Shown here: positions 15,784-24,624 of the stretch, piece after piece
Position numbering within the stretch: position 1 is the first letter of the stretch
Layout of the letters: the number at the start of each line of letters is the position of its first letter
NCBI GenBank assembly: GCA_964400125.1
Contig: CAYNSR010000008.1
Coordinates: 45,272 to 109,271, forward strand
Direction: 5' to 3'
From: Micavibrio sp964400125
Lineage (GTDB): Bacteria; Pseudomonadota; Alphaproteobacteria; Micavibrionales; Micavibrionaceae
Length of the DNA: 64,000 bases
Notes under the pieces: generated by a model
Databases searched by the model: none
What the model was told of the DNA's origin: nothing
The model's input: the letters and a program-made list of their open reading frames with translations, nothing else
Translations under genes and position numbers: made by a program

Positions 15784-18700
15784 ATGTCATCACAAATTCT
15801 GATTCCGTTTTTTGCGGGCTGTCTGATTTTTTTGTCCCCGGCAGCCACGGCACAAGAAACCCGCCCGAATCACCCGTCCATGATTCGGCCCGCGACCGAT
15901 GCCGTCACGGAATCGGAACTCTCGTTGGCGCGGGATTTTGTCAGCCGCATTTCCGCAGGATTCGCCCGGGCCGATAAAATACTGGCCGCCGGGAACACCG
16001 CCACCGCCCGCAAAACAGGCAATATCCTGCCGGAAGGGGAAATGTTACTGTTCCGGGTCCGTCTGGAAAGGGGATTGATGCTGGATGCCCCCCTGACGGG
16101 GCGGGTACAGGGCGGCGATATTGTCCTGTCGCTGCGCGATTTTGTCGCCGCGCTGGAATTCCCGATTACCTTCACCGCCGACGGAATGTCCGCCACGGGC
16201 TGGTATATACGCGAAAACAAAATTTTTACACTGGACACCAAGGCGCGTGAAATCCGTACCGATCAGGGGGTTTTTCATCTGCCGCAAGATGTCCGGATTG
16301 AAGACGGCGATATTTTCATTGCCAGCGACATGCTGGCGCAATGGTTCGGATTCTCGCTCAGGCCTGAGCCGGGTTCGCTGGAGCTCTATCTCAAGACGCC
16401 TGTGCCATTGCCGATTCAAGAGCGTATGGCCCGACAGGGGCGGGATTACAAAACCGCCCGGACCGGGCCCCCGGTTCTGCCGCGGGCCCATGACGATCCT
16501 GGCCCGGTTGCCGTGCCGTTTGTCGATGTCGCGACGCGCACAACGCTTGATCGTCCCGGAGAAGGCAAGAACCGCCATCAATCGAGCGCATCCGTCCGGA
16601 CCGCCGGGGATCTGGCCTACGGGACATTGACCACCCAGTCCCAAATCGATAATGAAAACAGGCTTTCCAGTTTCCGTGCCAATTATCGGCAGGATTCACT
16701 GGTCCCGGAATTATTGGGGCCGCTGCGGGCGCGCCGCTTTGAAATCGGCGATTTGTCCACCGTGCGCATGGCGCTGCAAAACGGCAGTCTGGAACAAGGT
16801 GTGCGCGTGACCAATGTGCATCCGCAACGCAGCTATTTGCGCCCTTCGACGAGCATCACCGGCACGGCATTTCCCGGATGGGATGTCGAGCTTTACCGGG
16901 AAAACCAGTTTCTCGGCATGGCCACCGTCGGTGACGACGGGACCTATAGCTTCGACCAGATATCGCTTTTCAGTTCTGACAACACGTTTCGCGTCGTCAT
17001 GTACGGACCGCAAGGAGAAGTGCGCGAGGAAAATCTCTATATTCCGGTCGATACAAAACACCTCTCCGATATCGGCAGCGCCTATGATATTTCACTTTCC
17101 CGGCAAAATACGCAGACCTACCGCAAAAACGCCCGCGACAACGAAGATACAGGTGCGCCGCACCTGAGCGCCCTGTACGAACACCCGCTCGGGGAGGGCA
17201 GCATCGGCCTGATCGGAACGGATATACGGCAACGCGATGGCGAACATGTCGGCACGCTGCATGCCGGAATATCCACAACGCTGGCCCAGACATTGGTGAA
17301 CATCAATACCGCCCTGGACAATTCCGGTGAGATGGCAGCGGAAATTGTCGCCAGGCGCAAAATCCGCCAGCATGAAATTCGTAATGAAATCGAACTGGCG
17401 ACGGATCGGTACGATATCGGCGCACAACAAAAATCCCGTGAAATATTCACTGAAAGACTGGATATAACCGGACCCTTTCCCTTGTTCACCGCAATGCGCC
17501 CGCGATACAACACCAGCCTCAAATACACCGTCGATTCCGACGGGGACAGCAGCACGGATGCCACCGCCGGATTGAATGCATCGTGGAACCGGATGGCGCT
17601 GGGCCAGCAATTTCATTATAATGTGGGCTCATCAAACACCGATGGCCAGTTGCGCGGCACCACAACGCTTTCGGGCAACGCCGGATTGAACCGCCTTCGC
17701 CTTGTAACCGAATACGACATCGCGCCTGCGCATCACCTCACCCGTGTCATCGCCAGCGGTCAGCGTTATCTGGATACAAATCTGGAGGCCGGGATCGATC
17801 TGGCGCACCAGTTGGCACCGCGTTTGAGCGAAGCGGGATTTTATCTGAACTGGGACGCCGGATTCGCCCGCCTTTCGCCGGAAATGCGCTATAACTCAGA
17901 CAACGATCTCACCGCGATTCTGAGTACACGTTTTGGCATTACCCACGATCCGCAACAAAAACAGTTTCAAATGTCCGACCGCCCGGTTTCAACCTATGGC
18001 GGACTGAGCGCCTTTGTCTTTCTCGACAGGGATGGTGATCTTGCCTTTGGCCCCGGCGACGAACCCCTGCCTGATATTGTCGTGCAGGCCCCGCAAAATA
18101 GCGGCCATATCGTCACCGGAAAGGATGGCTATGCGTCCTTCACCCGGATGAACAATCTGCGCCTGACAGATGTTTTCATCGATACGGAAAGCTTGCCCGA
18201 TCCACTGTGGATTTCGGCCTTCCCCGGCCAATCCATCCTGCCGCGTGAGGGGCATATGCACGAAATGCGTTTCCCCGTTCATATCTCCGGTGAAATCGAC
18301 GGTACGGTCTACGCGCAAAATGACGCCGGACAAAACCGCCCGATACGCGGCATAAGATTGCATCTGCTGTCGCCGGACGGGCAGAAAAAAATGAGCGTTG
18401 TTTCAGAACAGGACGGATTTTTTCTCTTCACGCGCATCCCGCCGGGTCGTTATTATCTGACCGTTGACAATTCAGGCCTTGATGAAAGGCACATGGCAGG
18501 TCCGGCGGCCCAACCCGTCGATATCGGCTATGAGGGGACAACGCTCTATAGCCAGAATATCTATCTGAAAGAAAACAGCAGGAATATTGCCTTCGAGATC
18601 ATTGCCGATTCCGGCACAAACGCACAGACCGGAACACGCGCCTTAAATCTGGGGCGCTATAAATCGCAAATGGCAATGGGGTTGGCGTGGTTTCACCTGA

Positions 18701-18939
18701 AGACCCGGTATGCGTCGTTGTTGCACGATGCCACATTGGTTGAAAAACCATCGGATAGCCTCGCTGCGGCACAAACAGGGATGCATACACTGCGGGTCCT
18801 GTTGCCCGGTGGCGATTTGCAGGACGCTTACAGGCGGTGCCGAATTCTGGTGGAGAACAACCTTGCCTGCGGTGTTGAAATATTGCCTGCGCCGCCGCGG
18901 GAACAGCGGGCGGTGGCGGCACAAAAAACAAACGGGTAA
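15784..18939 (+). CDS. Outer-membrane usher-like protein, copy 1
   Basis: The protein of about 1051 residues has a signal peptide (MSSQILIPFFAGCLIFLSPA). An N-terminal periplasmic region (about 25-230) is followed by a beta-barrel region with the usher-like segments ELLGPLRARRFEIGD near 308 and GTAFPGWDVELYRENQF near 360. From about 738 there is a SdrD-B-like module (FVFLDRDGDLAFGPGDEPLP), and near 873 a second regulatory-type beta module (FTRIPPGRYYLTVD). The C-terminal end has a conserved Cys-x9-Cys (RRCRILVENNLACGVEI). It resembles CS1/TcfC-type ushers rather than classic FimD. It should translocate DUF4402 subunits across the outer membrane. The start is uncertain because no strong ribosome site is visible. 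Confidence 0.78.
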   Translation: MSSQILIPFFAGCLIFLSPAATAQETRPNHPSMIRPATDAVTESELSLARDFVSRISAGFARADKILAAGNTATARKTGNILPEGEMLLFRVRLERGLMLDAPLTGRVQGGDIVLSLRDFVAALEFPITFTADGMSATGWYIRENKIFTLDTKAREIRTDQGVFHLPQDVRIEDGDIFIASDMLAQWFGFSLRPEPGSLELYLKTPVPLPIQERMARQGRDYKTARTGPPVLPRAHDDPGPVAVPFVDVATRTTLDRPGEGKNRHQSSASVRTAGDLAYGTLTTQSQIDNENRLSSFRANYRQDSLVPELLGPLRARRFEIGDLSTVRMALQNGSLEQGVRVTNVHPQRSYLRPSTSITGTAFPGWDVELYRENQFLGMATVGDDGTYSFDQISLFSSDNTFRVVMYGPQGEVREENLYIPVDTKHLSDIGSAYDISLSRQNTQTYRKNARDNEDTGAPHLSALYEHPLGEGSIGLIGTDIRQRDGEHVGTLHAGISTTLAQTLVNINTALDNSGEMAAEIVARRKIRQHEIRNEIELATDRYDIGAQQKSREIFTERLDITGPFPLFTAMRPRYNTSLKYTVDSDGDSSTDATAGLNASWNRMALGQQFHYNVGSSNTDGQLRGTTTLSGNAGLNRLRLVTEYDIAPAHHLTRVIASGQRYLDTNLEAGIDLAHQLAPRLSEAGFYLNWDAGFARLSPEMRYNSDNDLTAILSTRFGITHDPQQKQFQMSDRPVSTYGGLSAFVFLDRDGDLAFGPGDEPLPDIVVQAPQNSGHIVTGKDGYASFTRMNNLRLTDVFIDTESLPDPLWISAFPGQSILPREGHMHEMRFPVHISGEIDGTVYAQNDAGQNRPIRGIRLHLLSPDGQKKMSVVSEQDGFFLFTRIPPGRYYLTVDNSGLDERHMAGPAAQPVDIGYEGTTLYSQNIYLKENSRNIAFEIIADSGTNAQTGTRALNLGRYKSQMAMGLAWFHLKTRYASLLHDATLVEKPSDSLAAAQTGMHTLRVLLPGGDLQDAYRRCRILVENNLACGVEILPAPPREQRAVAAQKTNG

Positions 18940-18941
18940 AC

Positions 18942-21900
18942 CTACCTCAGGGCAGAAACATCCGGTGCGGATTCGGGGAGGATTTGTTCTGCCTGCGCCC
19001 TGATATCGGATTCCGGCTGGGCCGACGGGATCATGATTTCAACATGGCATGGCAGATTGCGCCGGGATAAAATCATACAGCGCCGCCAGCCATCTTCAAG
19101 CGTGGCCACCGTATAGCGCCGCGTTACATCCCCCGCCGCATCCGGCAGATCAAGCGGCGTCAGGCCCGATACGACGCCCTGCAACGTGTCTTTCATCCGC
19201 AGGCGGTGGACGATGTTGAGAATGCCGCCAGACGCCTGATCGGGGACACGCAGAAACACCGCCGGACGGGACGGATCCCATCCCAGAATATCCGCAGGGC
19301 GCAGAAGCGTAAACCCGATATCATGCCACCCCTTTTTCAAAATGATGTTGTGGCCGTAGACCACATCGCCTTCATGGCTGAATTCCAGATATTGCGGCAA
19401 GGGCCGCGCCGCATTCAGGGATTTTGCATCGGCAGCGGCGGCGGTCAGATAATACCGACCCGGAGGAATACGCGGCATGAGATAGAATCCATCCTGCGCG
19501 GCCTTGGCGAGAATCGGCGGAACGTCTGGATCAAAGGGCAGAAGAACAGCATCCACAAACTTGACCAGCTTTTGCGTTTCCCCGTCATCGATCAGAATGG
19601 TCCCGTCGATTTCCCCAGCAAACTGGATGGGAAAATCCATCTCGAATATTTTTCCCGGGCGCGGCAGCACGGAATTGCCGCGATTGGTGGAAATCATGAA
19701 CGGATCGTCCAGAGAAGATTCATCGATATGGATATCGGTGGCGAAGTTTACCGAAAGCCCCTTCAAAATCGCATAACCTTCCGCGTTGGTTTCTTCACGC
19801 GCACGCGAATTGAGGCTTTCGAGGATAATGCCCGGCAGTGGTTCGTCCCCGGAATCGAAAATTCTGTTACCGTTTTTATCCAAAAACACGCGGCCTGAAA
19901 CAATGCCCCGCCCGGTGATCCGCTCGCCCGTGATCAGCGGCATGGCATCTTCGGGCGTATTGATAAGGCTGGTGCTGATATTAAACCCGGCCGTCAGGTC
20001 ATGATCGGAATCCACACGCAGGAACGGTGAAAAGCGAAATTTTTCATGCGTGTAATTCGCGCGCAATTCCGCTTCCGAATATTGCGTTTCCGGGCGATGG
20101 TTGGCACCAAGATCAACATTCAGCTTCGGTCCGGAGCGGTAATTGACATTTGCCAGATAACGATCCATCCGGCTTTCCGGGCGCAACTGGTAATCTGCGC
20201 CCGCACGCACGGATATCTTGTTGCTGATCCGTGCGCGGGTTGAAAACGCATTGACCATACGTTCTGTATCCGCGCCCGCGACCGGCGTATGCCGATCATA
20301 GGACAAGGTGTTGCTTAAAGACACACGGTTGAAACCCTGCCCCAGACCGATCGATCCGCCGTGGCGCGTGGCACCGTCAGCATATTCCTGATAATTGGCG
20401 TTTAGAAAAACATTGCCGCCGACGCCGATAGGCGGGGTATAGGTGCGTTGCGCCGAACCCAGAACATCCATCGTCACAGGATTGGCATTACCGCCGGGGG
20501 AAAAGGCGTCCGTGGCCAGCATGGTCGAAAAAGCCAGATTCCAGTCGGCAATGTTTTTACGCACCCCGACACGACCCGACATTTCCGCGGCTTCATCGAC
20601 GGCAAAATTGGTATCGAGAATAAATCCGTCCCAGATGGTCGTGAAACCGGACCCCAGATAGAATTTCTGTTCCCCCGATTCCTGCACGGCATTGAAACCC
20701 GCATAGGACAAGGCATCGCCGACACGGAAATTATACTGCCCCGCCACATGCGGCGTTCCGGTATCTTGCGTGTCCTGCGGTTGGCGGCGATAGGTCGCGG
20801 TTTCGGTCATGGACACGGAAACATCATAGGTATTGTTCTGTAGCGTCAGCAATTCGGAAGTCAGGGGGATATTGATGCTTTCGCGGCGAATTTCCCCCTG
20901 ATCGCCGTAGAACAGGACATCAAACTGGTTGTCCCCGGCGAAAAGCTGCACATCGGTGAATTCGTAGCGACCCGTGGAATCGACCGTGACCAGATCGATG
21001 CGTGCATTGCCGCGATACAATTCAACATCCCACCCCGGTAGCGCATTGCCGGAAATGCGCGTACTTTGGAAATTGATCCCGGAAAGCGGATTGCTGCTGA
21101 CCCGGACACCAAGTTCCTGCGGGGAAAATCCGGTCAGCGGAACATCCACCGTTGCCGTATCGCCTAAAACATAGGATCTGGCCCGGAGCGGACCGAGCAG
21201 TTCCGGATCATCGCTGGTGCGCGACAGGCGCGTTGTCAGCGCATTCAGGCCGTCACGATCATCGGCGTTGATTCCCACGAAGGCGTCGTGTTTCAATACC
21301 TGGCCACTGAGCATTGCATCCGTACGATTGAGCAGGGCCATCTTTCCGCTTTCCCCGTTTCGCGCATAATTGGTGCGCAAGGATAAATCCGCAGCGCTCA
21401 GGCTGAACCAGTCGTAATCATAATCCTTGCGCGGCAACACGGCGACATTGCGGCTGGCGGGGCCGCCGCCTGCAAATTCCCGCCGCCGGGCCTGCGCGAC
21501 GATGGGCAGAGGATACTGGCTGACGATGTTGAGATATTGCTGGGACACATCGTAATCAAACGTCATCGCCAGCCACGCGCCGAGTTTTTGTCCGGTGATG
21601 AACATTTCACCATCGACGATCTGGTAATCCTGCGCGGTCACGATAAACTCCTGCCCGCGCGATACGCCGCGACCGGATTTCAGATCGAGGAAGAACGGCC
21701 AGTCTTCACGCAGGAACCAGCCCTGCGCGGTTTGCGCCGATTCATCAATCGCAATCGGAAAGTTCAGCACGGTGACGAGATCGGACAGCGATAGAAAAAA
21801 ATCGTCCAGACCCCTGATCGCGTAGACATCATAATCCAGCGTGTATTTTCCAACGCGGGGCCGGAATTGCATTTCCGTGCCCGGATCAATCAGCGACAGC

Positions 21901-22106
21901 GCCAGATCGCCCCCGCGCGGCAGAGCCGCCATATCCGGTGGCGATTCGGCGCGCACCAGCTTGCCTTTGAGTTTTTCAACGAAGTTTTTGGCCAACAGGG
22001 TTCGTTTCTGGTGCAATTCTTCCGCGCCGTCGGCGGCAAAAACCGGGCCCGACAGGCAGATGATTCCATAAAGTAGAATGTATCTGGAAATAAACGGGCG
22101 GCGCAT
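18942..22106 (-). CDS. Outer-membrane usher-like protein, copy 2
   Basis: The protein of about 1054 residues is a paralogue of the usher at 15784-18939, sharing ELLGPLRAR, PGWDVELYRGN, the SdrD-B-like FLDKNGNRIFDSGDEPLPGI, the IPPGRYYLT module and the C-terminal pair RRCMILSRRNLPC with identical Cys spacing. The signal peptide is MRRPFISRYILLYGIICLSG to VFA. Many internal positions differ, so the duplication is old. Its stop codon is only two bases from that of the other usher, and there is no terminator between these convergent genes. Upstream in-frame ATG codons at 22148 and 22175 exist; I chose 22106 because it opens the signal peptide. Confidence 0.78.
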   Translation of the reverse strand: MRRPFISRYILLYGIICLSGPVFAADGAEELHQKRTLLAKNFVEKLKGKLVRAESPPDMAALPRGGDLALSLIDPGTEMQFRPRVGKYTLDYDVYAIRGLDDFFLSLSDLVTVLNFPIAIDESAQTAQGWFLREDWPFFLDLKSGRGVSRGQEFIVTAQDYQIVDGEMFITGQKLGAWLAMTFDYDVSQQYLNIVSQYPLPIVAQARRREFAGGGPASRNVAVLPRKDYDYDWFSLSAADLSLRTNYARNGESGKMALLNRTDAMLSGQVLKHDAFVGINADDRDGLNALTTRLSRTSDDPELLGPLRARSYVLGDTATVDVPLTGFSPQELGVRVSSNPLSGINFQSTRISGNALPGWDVELYRGNARIDLVTVDSTGRYEFTDVQLFAGDNQFDVLFYGDQGEIRRESINIPLTSELLTLQNNTYDVSVSMTETATYRRQPQDTQDTGTPHVAGQYNFRVGDALSYAGFNAVQESGEQKFYLGSGFTTIWDGFILDTNFAVDEAAEMSGRVGVRKNIADWNLAFSTMLATDAFSPGGNANPVTMDVLGSAQRTYTPPIGVGGNVFLNANYQEYADGATRHGGSIGLGQGFNRVSLSNTLSYDRHTPVAGADTERMVNAFSTRARISNKISVRAGADYQLRPESRMDRYLANVNYRSGPKLNVDLGANHRPETQYSEAELRANYTHEKFRFSPFLRVDSDHDLTAGFNISTSLINTPEDAMPLITGERITGRGIVSGRVFLDKNGNRIFDSGDEPLPGIILESLNSRAREETNAEGYAILKGLSVNFATDIHIDESSLDDPFMISTNRGNSVLPRPGKIFEMDFPIQFAGEIDGTILIDDGETQKLVKFVDAVLLPFDPDVPPILAKAAQDGFYLMPRIPPGRYYLTAAAADAKSLNAARPLPQYLEFSHEGDVVYGHNIILKKGWHDIGFTLLRPADILGWDPSRPAVFLRVPDQASGGILNIVHRLRMKDTLQGVVSGLTPLDLPDAAGDVTRRYTVATLEDGWRRCMILSRRNLPCHVEIMIPSAQPESDIRAQAEQILPESAPDVSALR

Positions 22107-22230
22107 GAACGGGAATGACTGTAATGGAAAGGAACCTTTACTGCGCATTCTGAAAGAAAAACGAATCAAATACAATTTTATTCACGACAGGGTGCGCCCA
22201 AGTCTTTGGTTATATTATGTGAATCTCATT

Positions 22231-22245
22231 TTAAGTATCCCTTAA
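22231..22245. promoter_or_regulatory. Perfect TTAA-N7-TTAA box (CtrA-type) in the long subunit 2 / usher 2 gap
   Basis: TTAA, GTATCCC and TTAA match the CtrA consensus. The longer view is two TTAAGTA heptamers spaced 11 bases apart on the same face of the helix. It lies 58 bases before the long DUF4402 start and about 125 before the usher start, inside a notably AT-rich divergent gap (22107-22302). The same arrangement exists at 15574-15588. Confidence 0.55.
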
Positions 22246-22302
22246 GTACTTTCATGTGATATTTTAAATATGGTTGAACCAAATGTCTCAAGGAGCGAGA
22301 GA

Positions 22303-22890
22303 ATGAAAGATCTACAGAATGTACGATACACTATTGCTGCCGTCGCGGCTGTCGCCGCGCTCGGTTTTTCAACGCAGGCCAACGCGCAAACGGCCTCAAT
22401 GGATGCCACCGTGGTGGTTTCCAACCTGCTGACGCTGGTGGAAGATTCACAATTGAACTTCGGCACTATCGTCGCGTTCAAGGATACGGGCGCAAACGTG
22501 GCCACCATTGTGATGAACCCGGACGGGACGCTCGGCGCACCGGTGAACAACGCCCCGGCCGTCATTGCCGTGAAAGACAACGCTGCGGCAACGGAAGCGC
22601 AAATTACAGTGACAGGCGGGGCCGAGGGCGCATCGCTGAATATCGAGATTGACAACGTCGTTGCTCCGATCAACGGCACGGCCTTTACCCTGACCAACTG
22701 GCGGACCAGTTGGAATGGTGCCGCCGCAACAGCCCGGACCGCAGGGACACCGTGGACTCAGGTCTATCTCGATAACGCGACTGCCGGCAGTGTTCTGCAA
22801 ATCGGCGCAACGCTCGGCACGGTTGCCGGTGGCGCCCAGTATGTGGACAACACCTATACCGGTTCCTTTGATGTGATCTTTTCCTACTAG
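22303..22890 (+). CDS. Long DUF4402-type fibre subunit, copy 2
   Basis: The 195-residue precursor has a signal peptide ending at QANA-QT. The mature protein is beta-rich and acidic/Thr-rich, with the DUF4402-like SQLNFGTIVAFKDTGANVAT segment, a long Gly/Asn-rich middle and a C-terminal strand YTGSFDVIFSY. It pairs with copy 1 at 14867-15436. AAGGAGCGAGAG gives a very strong ribosome site, and a strong terminator follows immediately, which suits an abundantly made major subunit. Confidence 0.77.
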   Translation: MKDLQNVRYTIAAVAAVAALGFSTQANAQTASMDATVVVSNLLTLVEDSQLNFGTIVAFKDTGANVATIVMNPDGTLGAPVNNAPAVIAVKDNAAATEAQITVTGGAEGASLNIEIDNVVAPINGTAFTLTNWRTSWNGAAATARTAGTPWTQVYLDNATAGSVLQIGATLGTVAGGAQYVDNTYTGSFDVIFSY

Positions 22891-22910
22891 GAATATTTTT
22901 CAGTTTTGAC

Positions 22911-22945
22911 AAAAGCCCCGCCCGTGAAAAGGCGGGGCTTTTTTA
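22911..22945 (+). terminator. Strong rho-independent terminator after long DUF4402 subunit 2
   Basis: AAAGCCCCGCC and GGCGGGGCTTTTTT form an 11-base stem with an eight-base loop followed by a T-run. It lies 20 bases after the subunit stop codon and before the chaperone gene. Partial read-through would give more subunit than chaperone transcript, a common pilus arrangement. Confidence 0.9.
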
Positions 22946-23022
22946 TTGGCGGTGTCTCAACATTGCCACAGATTCGTGATAGGATTTTCCTTCGCTGCAC
23001 GACATGCAAGGAGTTTTCCGGG

Positions 23023-23835
23023 ATGACTGCCAGAACGACATTTTTTATTGCCGCCCTGATCGCCATGGTTCTTGGCGGGACCCCCGCGCCGCAGGCGGCG
23101 GAACGGATCGATATTGCGCCACGGCGGATCGTCATGGAACCACGCGAACGCAGCAGCGATGTCACACTGATGAACCTTGGTGACAAGGACGGCACCTTCC
23201 GGATCGAGGTTTTGAATTACCGCCAGGATGAAAACGGCACCTATGCCAAGCTCGACGCCCCGCTCGACCCCGCCTTCGCGCCTGAAGACATCCTGCGCCT
23301 GTCGCCGCGCCAGTTTACATTACCTTCCGGCGGGCGCCAGAAGGTACGGTTTTCGATTCGCAAACCCGCTGACCTCACCGACGGGGAATACCGCTTCCAT
23401 ATTCTGGCCACGCGCATGTCCGAATTCGGCCCGCCCGCGCCCGTTGGCGAAGGGGAAAAAGACGTCGGCATGGTCATGAACATATCGACCGCCATTCCAG
23501 TGATCGTGCGCCACGGAAACACGAATGTCACCGCCACCTTAAGCGATCTTCACTATGTCGCCGCCAACGCGGATGGAAAACCGGAACTGAAAATCACCAT
23601 CAACCGCACGGGCAATATCAGCACAATCGGCAGTCTCAAAGCCTACTGGCAGGCTCCGGGAAGCGAAGCCGTCGAGATCGGCAGCGTCACCAACGTGAAT
23701 GTTTTCACCGAAATATCGCAGCGCCATGCGGTGATCCCCTTGAAAACCGCCCTTCAGGGAAATGGGACAATTCGCGTGGTTTACATGAACGATCAGGAAC
23801 AGGCCCCCTATGCAGAAGCAAGCCTGTCACGCTAG
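23023..23835 (+). CDS. Periplasmic PapD-like fimbrial chaperone, copy 2
   Basis: The 270-residue precursor has a signal peptide (MTARTTFFIAALIAMVLGGT, cleaved near AA-ERI). The immunoglobulin-like first domain contains VTLMNLGDKDGTFRIEV and LSPRQFTLPSGGRQKVRFSI, the capping edge strand. The second domain ends with LQGNGTIRVVY, parallel to GQGSLRVVY in copy 1, so the two chaperones are paralogues. CAAGGAG lies before the ATG at 23023; the frame open from 22906 runs through the terminator and is not coding. Its last 26 bases overlap the next DUF4402 gene, implying coupled translation. Confidence 0.85.
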   Translation: MTARTTFFIAALIAMVLGGTPAPQAAERIDIAPRRIVMEPRERSSDVTLMNLGDKDGTFRIEVLNYRQDENGTYAKLDAPLDPAFAPEDILRLSPRQFTLPSGGRQKVRFSIRKPADLTDGEYRFHILATRMSEFGPPAPVGEGEKDVGMVMNISTAIPVIVRHGNTNVTATLSDLHYVAANADGKPELKITINRTGNISTIGSLKAYWQAPGSEAVEIGSVTNVNVFTEISQRHAVIPLKTALQGNGTIRVVYMNDQEQAPYAEASLSR

Positions 23836-24298
23836 ATACGGTTTTTTAACGCTTGCCGTCTGGGTGTGCCTTGCCCCGCCGCAGGCGCAAGCGCAGACCC
23901 TGACCGAAGATGACACCCTGACCTTCGGGCATGTCGTGATGCGGGACAACAGCGCCCCCAAGGACATCGAATTGCACCCGGACGGCAGTTACACCGCCGA
24001 TCCGGCCTATATCTTCTACGCCGAAGAACCACAGCTCGGGCGCTACACCATTCAAGGACAGCTTGCGAATCACCAGATGGATATCACGATCGACGTTGCC
24101 GCCACCGTTATCAGCACCGGCGGGACACCCAATTTTACCCTCGTGAACCCCTTCACCGTCCCCGCAATCGTCATCACCAACGGGCTGGGCAATGCCACGT
24201 TTGAGGTCGGCGCAACATTGCGCAGCAACGGCGACGGACAGGTTTTTCAGGATGCGAATTATCTGGGCAATTTCGACATTACCGTCGTTCCGGATTAG
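23810..24298 (+). CDS. Short DUF4402-type fibre subunit, copy 2
   Basis: The 162-residue precursor has a signal peptide ending at AQA-QT. The mature part has the TLTFGHVVMRDNSAPKDIEL segment and DGSYTADPAY, directly comparable with the copy at 13456-13920, and ends in a strand (YLGNFDITVVPD). It is likely a minor or tip subunit. The start codon lies inside the end of the chaperone gene (26-base overlap). In the other half of the cluster the short subunit precedes the chaperone instead. Confidence 0.75.
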   Translation: MQKQACHARYGFLTLAVWVCLAPPQAQAQTLTEDDTLTFGHVVMRDNSAPKDIELHPDGSYTADPAYIFYAEEPQLGRYTIQGQLANHQMDITIDVAATVISTGGTPNFTLVNPFTVPAIVITNGLGNATFEVGATLRSNGDGQVFQDANYLGNFDITVVPD

Positions 24299-24341
24299 AA
24301 ACACACCCGAACCATACCAAACGTACTGTTCCATAATAATT

Positions 24342-24416
24342 GTCATCCCGAGCGTAGCCGAGGGATCTGGCCCCGCTATCCACCCGAACAGATCCCTCGG
24401 CTACGCTCGGGATGAC
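24342..24416. repeat. Perfect 27-bp inverted repeat, REP/MITE-like palindromic element
   Basis: The 27-base left arm (24342-24368, starting GTCATCCCGAGCGTAGCCGA) is the exact reverse complement of the right arm (24390-24416), with a 21-base loop. It lies 43 bases after the short DUF4402 stop. Similar GTCATCCCGAG palindromes are known as dispersed repeats in many bacterial genomes. It could also act as a transcription terminator, although no T-run follows. The rest of the 326-base gap 24299-24624 has no gene; an AT-rich patch near 24470-24560 is a possible promoter region for the lipoprotein gene. Confidence 0.85.
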
Positions 24417-24624
24417 GCCCTGTTGGGCCTTGGTTCAGCCCTGATTTCCGCTTTTTCCCACAGATCATTCACGTTATGGAATTTATGTGATTGACGCTGG
24501 ATTCAACTGCACTTACTCTTATAAGCAAGTGATTCGCTTAGAAAAAACGAATCGCTACCACTTCTTTTGCGGGTAATTCTCCATGCCAATCGGCACCGGG
24601 CGAACGTTCTGTTTGCCATGGGAT

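Noticed and set aside
22906..23022. Upstream extension of the second chaperone gene
   Set aside because: It runs through the terminator hairpin and lacks a signal peptide; the ATG at 23023 has a strong ribosome site.
24491..24525. TTGACG and TATAAG as a promoter for the right-end lipoprotein
   Set aside because: The spacer is 23 bases, too long for a sigma-70-type promoter.
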